Assembly (NCBI GenBank): GCA_036936605.1
Contig: JAUPFV010000002.1
Span: forward strand, 197,555,273 to 197,619,272
Length of the DNA: 64,000 bases
Reading direction: 5' to 3'
From: Limnanthes douglasii subsp. nivea
Taxonomy: Eukaryota > Streptophyta > Magnoliopsida > Brassicales > Limnanthaceae
Shown here: in pieces, positions 8,164-18,130 of the stretch
Position numbering within the stretch: the stretch's first letter is position 1
How the letters are laid out: the number at the start of each line of letters is the position of its first letter
Program-made: the position numbers and the translations under genes
The notes under the pieces: generated by a model
What the model saw: the letters and a program-made list of their open reading frames with translations, nothing else
The model's database searches: none
Told to the model about the DNA's origin: nothing

Positions 8164-9819
8164 ATGAATCCGGATAATCCAGAGCTTCCACCAGCTTTGC
8201 TCGAAGTGGTGGAAGAGAACGATGAGTATATTGTCCAAGAGCGTGACAGGTTAAAACTTGAGATAGAAGCTCTGAGGGCTGAAAAGGCCAAGATGGACGT
8301 GAAAGAAAAATCCAAGGCATTAGTTGTTCATCACACCGATAACCCCAGAGAGCATGAGGCTTCCAAAACTCATGTGAGCACTAAAAAGACACATGCTAGT
8401 TCTAAAAAGTCTCACCGGTCCAAGCCTGTGGAGAGCTCTGACTCAAGGTCAAAATCTTCGGACAGCTCTTCGGACAGTGAGGGAAATGAAAAATCCTTGT
8501 CCTCTAGCAGTGATGAGGGTCGAACCAAGAAGAAGAAAAAGAAAATCAAAAAATATTCAAGAAAAAGGGATAGACGTGGAAAGATAAAAAAGCATATTGG
8601 TAAAGGATCATCTCATAGCCGGAGGCATGTGGACCGGATGTTGATGGATCCTTTTGCTTTCCACGATGAGCCAGGTATCTTTGCAACTCCTAATGAGGAT
8701 ACCGTGTTCAGTCGTGGAAGGAATTGGAGGCAGTCTCCACTGTCTTCTAAAATCCTGTCCGGAAACCTCCCCAAGAGGTTTGAAAGTACAAAGATGGAGA
8801 AGTACGATGGCAGTACTGATCCGGACAATCATCTGGAGCAATTCAAGAACTTCATGATGAACTTTGATGATGATGATAAACTACTGTGTAGGGCATTCTC
8901 CCAATCTTTTACGGGGAGTGCTCTGAAATGGTACAACAGCCTGCCTCAAGGTTGCATTAAAGATTTTGACACGTTTTGGGTGGCCTTTCGAAGGCAGTTT
9001 GTGGGGAGTAAGGAGGTTAAGGGCAATGGAGACACAATAATCCATTGTGCCCAGGAGCCAAATGAGTCATTAAAGGAGTATATAAGTCGTTTCGTGAACA
9101 CAAAAAACGGGTTGGCTGATTGCTTCGAACAGGTGGCAATAGCATCCCTAAGGCAAGGTTTGAACCCAGGCAACCTGGCTGATTCGGTGACCAGAAAGAA
9201 GGCCATGACCTGGGAAGGGTGGCTAAATCAAGTTGACAAGCAAATAAACGTTGATGAAACAAAGAAGACCAGGGTACACAGACAGGTGAGATCCACCCCG
9301 GTGGCACCAACTCCAAATCAAAACCAGTCCGGGAACAAAGCAAGAGAAACCGGACAGGGGCATGGTAGGGCAAAAGCTCAGTCTCAGCCAGCTGCTCCTG
9401 CTCAAAGTCAACAATCTAGAAACAAAAGAGGGCCATGGGTCCAACCGGAGTGGTTCGCAGAACTCAAAGAAAGCGTGGCCACCATTTTCGATAAAACAAA
9501 AGATGAGGTACACTACCGGAGACCAGCAACCTTGCAGTCTCCCAGAGAGCATCGTAACAACTCCTTTTGCCAATACCACAATGATATTGGCCATACTACT
9601 GATGATTGCATAGCGTTGAAACAAGAGGTGCAAAATTTGATTGAAAGGGGCAAGTTGGGTGCATACGTTAAAAGAAGAGGAGGCAACAGGCCTGACAATA
9701 CTCACCCGGTTGGTCCAAGTAATGCTGCCCCGGAGGAGGCTATGGTAATATTGGAGAGGTTTGATGTGGAATCTGAGTACTTGGATCCTGATCCAACGCA
9801 AACAGGGTGGGTGCTATAG
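8164..9819 (+). CDS. gag: Gag capsid polyprotein of A
   Basis: 551 codons, open. The start at MNPDNPELPP is 73 bp after the LTR and is shared with E. The N-terminal third is charged and Ser/Lys-rich (about residues 60-150, SSDSSSDSEGNEKSLSSSSD). A retrotransposon Gag core spans about residues 205-330 (KMEKYDGSTDPDNHLEQF, LKWYNSLPQG, FVGSKE). A zinc-knuckle variant C-x2-H-x4-H-x4-C (CQYHNDIGHTTDDC) lies near residue 468. Gag assembles the particle that packages element RNA. The frame ends in a stop at 9817-9819. Sequence similar to the region after Gag in B and C continues in another frame from about 9813, so a frame change has probably cut the end. Confidence 0.9.
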   Translation: MNPDNPELPPALLEVVEENDEYIVQERDRLKLEIEALRAEKAKMDVKEKSKALVVHHTDNPREHEASKTHVSTKKTHASSKKSHRSKPVESSDSRSKSSDSSSDSEGNEKSLSSSSDEGRTKKKKKKIKKYSRKRDRRGKIKKHIGKGSSHSRRHVDRMLMDPFAFHDEPGIFATPNEDTVFSRGRNWRQSPLSSKILSGNLPKRFESTKMEKYDGSTDPDNHLEQFKNFMMNFDDDDKLLCRAFSQSFTGSALKWYNSLPQGCIKDFDTFWVAFRRQFVGSKEVKGNGDTIIHCAQEPNESLKEYISRFVNTKNGLADCFEQVAIASLRQGLNPGNLADSVTRKKAMTWEGWLNQVDKQINVDETKKTRVHRQVRSTPVAPTPNQNQSGNKARETGQGHGRAKAQSQPAAPAQSQQSRNKRGPWVQPEWFAELKESVATIFDKTKDEVHYRRPATLQSPREHRNNSFCQYHNDIGHTTDDCIALKQEVQNLIERGKLGAYVKRRGGNRPDNTHPVGPSNAAPEEAMVILERFDVESEYLDPDPTQTGWVL

Positions 9820-10505
9820 AGGAGTGTGCTAGGTCTGTCCCCGGGCTCATTAAATTCTTCGAGTCACTTACAATATTCGGAGGGGACACGATGACTGCTC
9901 CTACTGCTTCTTCAAGAAAGAGGCGTGTTCATAATTTGGCTTCCTAGCTAGAAGGAGGCATGGCATCTTCTCAATCACCAAACTCATTCCCATTCATAGT
10001 CTTCGATGAGGATGATTTGAGAGATATTGCTGGCCCTCACGAGGATGCTGTTGTCATAGGAGCATCTATAGGGGGCAATGAGATAAGGCGAATTCTGGTA
10101 GATACTGGAAGCTCTGCCAATATCCTTTTCCTAACCACTTACAAGAAAATGAAAAATCCAACTGTGATTCAGAAGTCAGACAGATCAATCGTGGGTTTCA
10201 CCGGCAGCTCAGCCGATGTGATCGGGGAGTTTGAAGAAGAAGTGTTATTGGGCAGGGGCCCTTTCAAGAAAATGGTTAGAATACTTTTCATCGTGGTGGA
10301 TTGTCCCACTTGCTATAATGCTATTCTAGGGAGATCTTGGCTCTCTAGGATGCATGCAGTGGCTTCAACAGTCCATCAGTGTTTAAAGTATGCTGTTCAG
10401 GGACAGGTTGGGGTTGTCCGGAGCAGCCAAAAGGTCGCAAGAGAATGCTATGCCACTGCCTTGGCTCCACGAACGCTGGGGGCAGTCCGAATAAATGATC
10501 AATAG
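9813..10505 (+). pseudogene. pol: Protease region of A pol
   Basis: The pol frame, different from the gag frame, resumes near 9813 with a linker (FFESLTIFGGDTM) conserved in B, C and F. It has a TAG at 9945-9947. The aspartic protease follows: LVDTGSSANILF near 10097 carries the DTG active site, and ILGRSWLSRMHA near 10322 is the conserved C-terminal part. The enzyme cuts the polyprotein. A TAG at 10503-10505 ends this open stretch. An ATG at 9960 gives a 181-codon open frame, but the original protein was probably read through from gag. Confidence 0.85.
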
Positions 10506-12149
10506 CAGTTTGAGGGACTTTCTGGGGGTGAGGGTGAGATTGATGACCCCAGGGAGACCCCCGGAGTGTTGATCCCAATTGAAGAGGTTGAAACACACTG
10601 TTTGGAAGAAGGTAAAAGTGTCAAGATAGGGTCCAAGATGCCACCAATGTTGAAACAAGAAATGTTGAAATTTTTGAAAGACCATCAGCACGTTTTTTCT
10701 TGGTGCAATGCTGATGTTACTGGAGTTCCATCAGAGGTGATATCCCATCACCTAGCTGTCCGAAGGGATGTGGCACCAGTGGTTCAAAAAAGAAGAGCTT
10801 TTTCAAAAGAAAAGGCCGATGTCATAGTACAAGAGGTTGACAGACTCACAAAGATGGGGCACATTAAAGAATCTCAATATCCTTTGTGGACTGCCAATCT
10901 TTTCCTGGTAAAGAAGAAAAATGGCAAGTGGCGCATGTGCATTGACTTCACAGACCTCAATAGGGCTTGTCCGAAAGATTTGTACCCGGTTCCCCGGATA
11001 GATCAGTTGGTAGACTCTACTTCTGGGAACAAACTGCTCTCCTTCATGGATGCCTTCTCCGGGTACAATCAGATCCAAGTAGATCCAAAAGATCAAGAGC
11101 ATACCACGTTTGTCACTGATAGGGGTCTACATTGCTACAAGGTGATGCCTTTTGGCTTAAAAAATGCTGGGGCTACTTACCAGAGGTTAGTTAACAAGAC
11201 ATTTGCTGATCAAATTGGAAGAAATATGGAAGTTTACATTGATGATATGATGGTGAAAAGCGTGGATGAGCAGTTGCACTTGTCCGATCTCCAAGAAACT
11301 TTTGCCAACCTGGCAAAGGTGAATTTAAAACTAAACCCTGAAAAGTGTGTATTCGGAGTGCAGTCCGGGAAGTTCTTAGGGTATATCATAAGTGAGCATG
11401 GAATACAGCCCGACCCGGACCAACTCAATGCCTTATTCCAGATGGAACCTCCCCGAAACATTAAAGAAGTACAGCGATTAACGGGGAGATTGGCTGCCTT
11501 GAATAGATTTATCTCGAGGTCTTCGGACATGGGTGCTCCTTTCTTTCAAACTTTGAAGGGTGCGAAGGGGTTCGAGTGGACCCCGCAGTGTGATGAGGCA
11601 TTCAGTGAAATCAAGAAGCATCTTTCCTCTCCCAAAACTTTGTTCAAACCAGTTGATGGGGAGGCTCTTATTGTGTATCTGGCCGTTTCAAGTTGTGCCA
11701 TCAGTGCTGTGTTGGTAAGGGAGGTTGATGGTTGTCCATACCCAGTGTACTACATCAGCAAAAACTTGATTGATGTTGAGAGGCGTTACTTGAAACTCGA
11801 AAAACTAGCATTGGCTTTGGTGATAGCTGCAAGAAAAATGAGGCCCTATTTCCAGGCTCATCCTATCATCGTCCGGACATCTTTCCCCTTAAAGAATGTC
11901 CTTCAAAAAGCAGACATTTCAAGCAGAATGACAAAGTGGTCAGTAGAGTTGGGGGACTTCGACATAGACTTTGCTCCCCGGACAACAGTAAAAGCCCAAG
12001 TTGTGGCTGATTTTCTGGTTGAATTCCACTCTGATAGGGATTCAGAGCAACCTACTGATTCAAAAGACAAGAAGGTGTGGATTGTCCGAACAGACGGAGG
12101 ATCTAGTACCATGGGATCTGGGGCAGGAATATGTCTCACTTCCCCCTAA
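10506..12149 (+). pseudogene. pol: Reverse transcriptase and RNase H of A pol
   Basis: Same frame as the protease, open from after the TAG at 10503 to the TAA at 12147-12149. The RT has KWRMCIDFTDLNRACPKD (about 10925), SFMDAFSGYNQIQ, the FGLKNAGATYQRL segment (about 11150) and the YIDDMMVK catalytic box near 11235. The ordinary RNase H follows (about 11590-12040: YLAVSSCAISAVLVRE, RYLKLEKLALALV, MTKWSVELGDFDIDF). From about 12078 the second, archaeal-like RNase H begins (VWIVRTDGGSSTM) and is cut by the TAA. The first half of the catalytic centre (TDGGS) is present. Confidence 0.9.
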
Positions 12150-13793
12150 GGGGACAACATGTACCAGGCTATTTGTTTTGCTTTCAGGACGTCTAATAAT
12201 GAGTCAGAGTATGAAGCAGCCATAGCTGGGTTAAAGTTGGCCCTTATCTGTGGAGCTAAAAGGGTCAAGCTACTAAGTGACTCCCAGTTGCTTGTCCACC
12301 ATGCCTTGGGCCTATCAGAGGCTAGAAAGGAACAATTAGTCAAGTATTTACTCCTCCTAAAAAATGAAGCGTTAAAGTTTAAAGCTGTTGTCTATGAGCA
12401 CATCCCCCGGGCAGAAAATGAGCTAGCAGATTCATTGGCAACAATAGCGTATACGGAGTCTTACCCATGGATCCATGTACTTGAAAGCCCTTCTATTAAA
12501 CTTGGTGAGGGTGAAAAAGAGGAAGTTTTTGAAATACAAGTGAATCGGCCTCAAGACTGGAGGTTTCCTCTCATACAATATCTGTCCGATGGTATTATGC
12601 CTTCAAATAAGTCACAAGCCAGAACGTTGAAACACAAGGCTCGTGGTTTCATTATGTTGAGAGAAGTGTTGTACAAAAAATCCTATAGTAAACCCCTCCT
12701 ACGTTGCTTAGGGGATGATGAGTCACAAGTGGTCCTCCCCGAATTACATGATGGTGAGGGATCAACCCATTGTGGATTCAGAGCTTTAACAAGAAGAGTG
12801 TTACTCTCCGGATACTATTGGCCATCAATAATGAAAGATGCTAAGGAGCTGGTGAGAAGGTGTGACCCATGCCAGAGGTACAGCAATGAAATTCATGTGC
12901 CAGCCATTCCTTTGGAGTCAATTTCTGAGCCCATCCCTTTTGCTCGATGGGGATTGGACTTGGTTGGGCCTCTCCCTGTGGCATCCGGAGGGCGTAAAAC
13001 TATAATTGTGGCCATTGATTACTTCTCGAAGTGGATAGAAGCAGCTCCCCTGGCAGGGACAACCTCGAAAGCTGTCATAAAATTCATTCTGTCCAACATA
13101 TGTTGCAGATTCGGTGTCCCACAGAAGATAACAACAGACAATGGGCCACAGTTTGACAACAGAGAAATGGAAAGCTTCTGTGCCTCAAGGGGTATTCAGC
13201 ACTGCTTTTCTTCACCTTTCCACCCACAAGCCAATGGGCAAGTTGAAGTGGCAAATAGAACAATACTGTCCGGTTTAAGGAAAAATTTGGAAGGGGCTGC
13301 TGGGAAGTGGCCTAGTTATCTACAAGAAGTCTTGTGGGCCTACCAGACAACACCTGGGGCTGCAACACAAGAATCCCCCTTTGCCTTGGTCTATGGAATG
13401 GATGCAGTAGCCCCCATAGAGAAGACACTCCCTTCCTTTCGTGTTCATAACTTTTCCGGACATGCTAATGAGATGGCAATTAGAAATCAGCTCGATTTGA
13501 TCGAAGAAAGACGGGTTAAAGCTCATCTTAGAATTGCACACTATCAGGGCTTGATGAGAAGCAGGTTTGCTTCTAAGGTTAAAAGGAGAGATTTTCAACC
13601 AGGAGATAAAGTATTAAGGAAAGTTTTCTTGCACACTAAGGAAAAACTCTTCGGAAAGCTGGCCCCAACCTGGGAGGGTCCGTATACTGTGGTTGAAAGA
13701 ATCAAGCCTGGGACTTATTGGTTGGAAGACAAAGATGGCAGGGTTTTAACTCACCCTTGGAATATTGAACACCTTCGAATGTACTTGGAATAA
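12150..13793 (+). pseudogene. pol: Second RNase H and integrase of A pol
   Basis: Same frame, open after the TAA. It completes the archaeal-like RNase H (NNESEYEAAIAGL, LLSDSQLLVHHA, ADSLATIAY), the module that marks Tat elements. Integrase follows: an HHCC zinc module (ELHDGEGSTHCG about 12745, CDPCQRY about 12870), then the catalytic core with Asp in RWGLDLVGPLP, Asp in TTDNGPQFDN and Glu in NGQVEVANRTIL, and a C-terminal DNA-binding part ending HLRMYLE. There is no chromodomain. All three catalytic acids are visible. Only upstream breaks disable it. Confidence 0.9.
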
Positions 13794-13828
13794 CACCTGT
13801 GTAAATATTTACTTGTTTAAACATCCAT

Positions 13829-13895
13829 GTAAATATTTGGGGGCATACCTTCCCCTCTTCGGTGGCACGAAGAGCTTTCAATAAAATTTGGTGCC
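13829..13895 (+). other. Conserved non-coding block after pol (A)
   Basis: GTAAATATTTGGGGGCATAC begins 36 bp after the pol stop, then a pyrimidine-rich stretch, GGTGGCACGAAGAG, AATAAA and GGTGCCC. Recognisable versions occur at the same place in B (23986-24050), F (43206-43269) and D (52761-52824). The G-run could be a second polypurine tract, or the block could serve transcript-end formation. Neither is shown. Confidence 0.6.
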
Positions 13896-14248
13896 CTCTT
13901 CAAAATTCTCTAAGTATTATCAAAATTTTATCTCTTATCATACTACCCGGACTAAAAGATCTAAGGGCTATTTAAATTCTAGCCGGAGAGTCTTAATACT
14001 CTCACAATACAATAAAACTACTTAAATTCCAGCTATTTAAACAAATAATGAAAGAAGAGGATGGTTGAGCAGAATAAAAACATTCATTCAACAACTTAAA
14101 ATTGCCTTGGCCTTCCAAGGACTTTTTGAACAAGTTTGGGCACAGTACAAAAAATATGTCCGAATAATACGGACACCATCACAAAAAGAGTGCATTAGCC
14201 TTCCAAGGACTTTAGTTCGAATAAAAGATAAACAGAATAAATTATAAG
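13896..14248. other. Non-coding spacer with a short internal repeat (A)
   Basis: No gene is seen. GCCTTCCAAGGACTTT occurs twice (about 14110 and 14198), 88 bp apart. Tandem repeats occupy this same slot in B, F and D. Confidence 0.5.
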
Positions 14249-15795
14249 TTAAGGTTGAGCCTTTGAAGATGGCTCGCCCTCATCTGCTTTCTTGCCCTTG
14301 ATGTCGCTCCTCTCTTCGACTATCTTCTTGCCCTTGGGATCAATCTCTTCTTCACCTGGGCTCTCTCCGGTCTCCTCTTCATTATCAGACGAGGACTCAC
14401 TGGAATATCCCTCGTCAACCATAGTATAAAAGGGAAGGTCATCATCATCCACATAGCGCCATAATCCCCCCAGTCTCCTCTTCGGGAATTTTTCGTGGAA
14501 CAGGAGAACCATATCAGATTTCACCCTTTGAATCATTAGCTCCTCGCTTTGTATCATCTCCCTGGCATAGGTGTTGATCTTGGCCTTGATTGTGGCCTCT
14601 TGGTCCCTCACCAAAGCAGCTTTTTCTTCAGCAGTCTGAGTCACTGCATTCTCTAAAGCGATCTTGTCAGTGGTCAGGTTGGTGATGAGCTTCTCCTTCG
14701 CTGCAGTTTCTCCCCTTGAGATTGTCAGGTCCTTCTCCAGTCCGGACAGCTTACCCTGAAGATCTTTTATGGTTTCTTCTAGGGTGGCAACTTTTGTATT
14801 GCTTTCATTTTGCTTCTTCTTCAGCTCCTCATATGCCTCCTTAAGCAAGTCAGCATTGGTGGTGGCAGTACGGAGGTCTCCGGACAGCTTTTCCTTATCA
14901 GACTTGAGGTCTTTGATAGTGTCTGCTTGACTCCGGACTTGCCTTTCCAAAGTGAGTACTGGCTGTACATTGCTAAGTATAGAATAGGCTATAATATCCT
15001 TCTCGCTAGAAACCATGAAAGTCTTACCGTTAAAATTGACCGTGTTGGAGCTACTCGGAGGGATGTAGGGCCCTGCGAACTCGTCTCTGGGTAGGCCAAG
15101 AAAATATTCACCAAGTCCACCCAGACCGGTGATGTCCATTTCATCCAAGTTAAGCTCTCCCCCCTCAACTTCATCTGTATGGAATTCCTTTGGAATCTCT
15201 TCTTGAAAGTCCCTTGGGATCTCTTCGGCCAATGTTGGGTCAGTAGGGAAAGAGGGCTCCGGATCCTGGAGAGCAATTTCATCTCCTTGGGAAGTCTTTT
15301 TCTTCTTGGCTTCCCTGTCAGCACCTTCACTCGCTTGCTTGCGAGTCCTCTTGGAAGCCCTTGGAGGTTTTGGGAGGTTCACTTCCTGCTTTTCGCTCTC
15401 CTGCTCCACCACTTGTAAAAAGGCTGCATCAATTTGAACCTGGGCCAGTCCCTCTGGGTCTGTTGGGGCCTCCTTTTCAGTATCACCTACCACCTTCCTG
15501 CCTTTCTTCTTCTTGCCCTTCATTTTGCTTGGGGCTTTGGCCCGGGCAGGCAGATAGAGAGTCCCATCCAGTTCGTGGGACCTTCTCAGCACGATGTCTT
15601 CATCAGGTTGGGTGGTGAACTCCTCCCAAGTTAAGTCTCTTCGACCTGTGGTGTTCCACAGGTGAGACCTTGCTAGGTTTCCAGGAGTGAAGGCCTTGTG
15701 GAACCGATTCTCCCAGTTCTCTGCGGCCCAAGCGTTAATTTTGCCGCATGTAGTCTGTCCGGCCTTCAGGTAGTCCCCGAACTCCTTTGGCAGCT
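14249..15795 (-). pseudogene. Antisense gene of A, exon 2
   Basis: Minus-strand frame open from the splice acceptor to a TAA at 14249. It encodes a Trp-rich segment (AWAAENWENRF, RSHLWNTTGRRDLTWEE), a basic patch (MKGKKKKGRK), Glu-rich linkers, then a long heptad-like coiled coil (about 14540-14960, rich in Lys, Glu, Leu and Asp) and a very acidic tail (SSESSSDNEEETGESPGEEE). The coiled coil suggests oligomerisation. Exon 2 has no stop. With exon 1 it would encode 967 residues in one frame. It reads against gag-pol and ends about 450 bp from the pol stop. Confidence 0.85.
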
Positions 15796-15875
15796 CTGTT
15801 AAAACAAAAGAGAAGTTGGTTAGTACAAAAAAGAAAAGAGAGATTCGAACAGAAAATTGAAGTAAAAAAACTTAC
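15796..15875 (-). other. Intron of A antisense gene (80 bp)
   Basis: On the minus strand it begins GTAAGT and ends TTTTAACAG after a T-rich tract. It splits one codon after its first base. Removing it joins two long open frames. Introns of 70-85 bp sit at the same place in T1, B and F. It is annotated as an inferred spliceosomal intron. Confidence 0.85.
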
Positions 15876-17232
15876 GATCACTCCTCCATCTACTCCTGAG
15901 AAGGCTTGGATTCTCTCCGACCTTGATTTTCTTGCCGTTTTCCCATGAGCCACTGACAAACAAGAATTGGCTCCTCCATTTGCTCTCCGACTCCAGGAGA
16001 TCATCAACAGCTTTGAGATCGTTCCCCATGTTGAAATGGTAGAAGGGGAACTGATGATGCTTGCACAGGTTGGCCACTACAGCAAACTCTTCCATAGGAA
16101 GAGGGATCCCTGATAATCTGGATGCCATAATGCATGACATCAATGTAAACCAACCATTGGGGCTTAGCTGTGATGGGCAGAGTTTGACTAGGTGGAAGTA
16201 GCGCACGATCTCCGGGTCTAGTGGGAACCTGAGTCCCCAGTTAAATAGCTCCGTAAAGAAGACTATTTCATTCCTTTTACAGTCCATCGGGGTCTCCGGA
16301 TCGATGGGAATCCTTATTTTTACGTTCTCAGGGATACCCCACTTTGTACGCAATCTACCCAGATCAGAGGTATGGATAAATGCATACTTGGTCTTCTGCA
16401 AGGCCAAGAGGTACTTGAACTCAACTTTGTGGAAGCACGGCCCCACTCTTCCCTCAAGGCACTCCGGCAGGTCCGGGTGCCTCAGATACAAATTTTCCTC
16501 CCCCTTCTTGGCAACAACAATAGCAGTATCAGCTTGTCCGGAAGACTCGGACTCAAATCGAACCTCCTCAGTGGAGTCCTCCATTCTCTCCTCCATAATT
16601 GTTGGGGGAGCTTCTGTAGAAGTAGTCCGGGGAGGATTGAAGCTTGGCATAGCTGCGCCTCCGGACTATTGGCTGCTCGTGTTAATTTGACTTCTCACCT
16701 CAAGTTGAGTTTCCGAGGCAGAAGATTCTTTGGGGGGTACTGGGCTGCTGGCCTCCGGACCGGACGACCTCTGCCGAGGAGTTCTAATGGGTGCCCCAGA
16801 CCCAGTTTCATTATTTTTTGCCCCCGATTTCGAGGGAGTGCTTTTAGAGGTTAACCCTTTAACTAACCGACTTGGCCTCTTGATGACTAATTTCTCCGAG
16901 GAATGGTCAGAGTCAGACCCCATGGCAATAAAAGACGATTTTTTCCTAACACTTGTAGCAGTAACTCCCGGTTCAACAACAGGGATTGAGTCTTGAACTG
17001 AAGAGCCATATACTATGGGAGAAAGGGTGGATTGAAAGAGCTTTTTAGGCTTGGTGCCTTTGGAAGAGGATGAGCCTCTATCAGATTCTGCAACAGAGGA
17101 GGCTGGTTTCTCAACAGGCGACGATGGTAGCCCTGCTGCTAGTCGTTTCTCCTTCTCGACCCTTTGTGCTTTCTCCAACTCCGAAAGGTTGAGCCAGCCG
17201 CCTTTGATCAATGCTGTTCTTGCTGTAAACAT
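15876..17232 (-). pseudogene. Antisense gene of A, exon 1
   Basis: It begins MFTARTALIKGGWLNLSELEK (17232) and has a Ser/Pro/Lys-rich linker. A folded domain spans about residues 235-400 (FKYLLALQKTKYAF, MDCKRNEIVFFTELFNWGLR, LDPEIVRYFHLVKLCPSQLS, GWFTLMSCIMASRL, NLCKHHQFPFYHFNMGND). The pattern fits Pfam 'putative gypsy type transposon', a domain found only in plant mobile DNA. Its biochemical role is unknown. One TAG at 16666-16668 interrupts the exon, where T1 has a Gln codon. Otherwise it is open, in contrast to the several breaks in pol. It is expected to be transcribed from its own promoter at 17233-17520. Confidence 0.85.
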
Positions 17233-17520
17233 AAAGCAGCCAAGGAAGTTTTTGTTCTAGAGAGATAAAGCTTTGGGTGAAGTTGCAGAGTAAAATTTTA
17301 GAAAGATAGTGAAACAATGAAAAGTGAATGAGAATTTATAGTAAATGTGAATAAAGGAGTTGATTCCTAGGAGAATCCGAAAATTTGGGTAATGATTAAA
17401 AGACGGCGCTGATGTCATTATTGGCAATTAAAGAGGTTACTTGTAAAAGAAAATGGTGCGAAATTCAAGGTGAAAAAACGGCTGGAATGGCCAATCAGAA
17501 TGCGACACGTGTCCCACTAA
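17233..17520 (-). promoter_or_regulatory. Predicted promoter of A antisense gene
   Basis: The minus strand carries TATAAA at 17340-17335, about 100 bp before the ATG. GACACGTGTC lies at 17504-17513, about 270 bp before it, and a plus-strand CCAAT at 17491-17495. The same trio at nearly the same distances is found in T1 and, with changes, in D. Confidence 0.62.
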
Positions 17521-17655
17521 CTCTGACGAAAACCATTTGGAATTCATAAAGTTCGATCTGTCCGAATATACCCGCAACTCTCTCCGAATTAAGAACCACT
17601 TCGTACAATCGGACTGTTTTTCAGTTCTTTGACAAGGACACTTGCTCAAACACCT

Positions 17656-17669
17656 AAAAAAGGGGCTCC
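17656..17669 (+). other. Polypurine tract of A
   Basis: AAAAAAGGGGCTCC lies directly before the 3' LTR start. It is the expected plus-strand primer site. Confidence 0.75.
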
Positions 17670-18130
17670 TCATGAGTTCGAATTCTGCTTACTCACCGGA
17701 CAGGGCAAATCAGTCTAAAACTCTCCGAATACCGGACATGCACTAAGGACATAAACCGGACAGGTGATTTGGACCGGACAGATCACTTCAAACATTGTGA
17801 ACTTAAGTCTGTTCGAACTATGACTAAAGTACTAAAAAACCTAAACACTTCCTGTCTAAGCTGCCTGTCCTCCTTCTTAGAACTCATGGGTCTTTAAACA
17901 TGACCCGGGTCCATTAAACTTGACCCGAAAGCCCATAAGGGCCCAAACATCACACTATAAATACCCAACCACCAGCATTAACTATGGGTAATGAAAATTA
18001 ACTACTACCAAGCTGCTTAATTATCTCACCACCTTGAAACACCCACACACCACCGTTAAACACCCATATACCACCTTGAAACTCCACTTGAAATTACTAG
18101 CCTACCCTCAGGCGATTATTTTCCATACCA
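17670..18130 (+). repeat. 3' LTR of A (461 bp)
   Basis: It starts TCATGAGTTCG (first bases changed from TGATGAGTCCG) and ends CCATACCA, followed by the ATATA duplication. By eye about ten substitutions and one small indel separate it from the 5' LTR. Confidence 0.93.

Larger units (their letters stand above)
7631..18130 (+). mobile_element. Tat-type Ty3/gypsy element A (full length, young)
   Basis: The LTRs are 7631-8090 and 17670-18130, with about ten differences by eye, so the insertion is recent compared with B. The 5-bp duplication is ATATA (7626-7630 and 18131-18135). The order is LTR, PBS, gag, protease, RT, RNase H, second (archaeal-like) RNase H, integrase, conserved non-coding block, antisense gene, polypurine tract, LTR. 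No chromodomain is seen after integrase, and a second RNase H is present, both Tat hallmarks. Gag is open; pol has a frame change and three stops; the antisense gene has one stop. It is inserted in the hAT transposase gene. E and T1 are relatives. Confidence 0.95.

Noticed and set aside
9223..9801. Long minus-strand frame opposite gag of A
   Set aside because: Shadow of the gag reading frame; low-complexity Leu/Cys-rich translation with no conserved pattern.
9780..9960. Programmed ribosomal frameshift between gag and pol of A
   Set aside because: The post-Gag linker is continuous with protease in the relatives as far as can be read, and a stop also occurs at 9945; a decay mutation is simpler.
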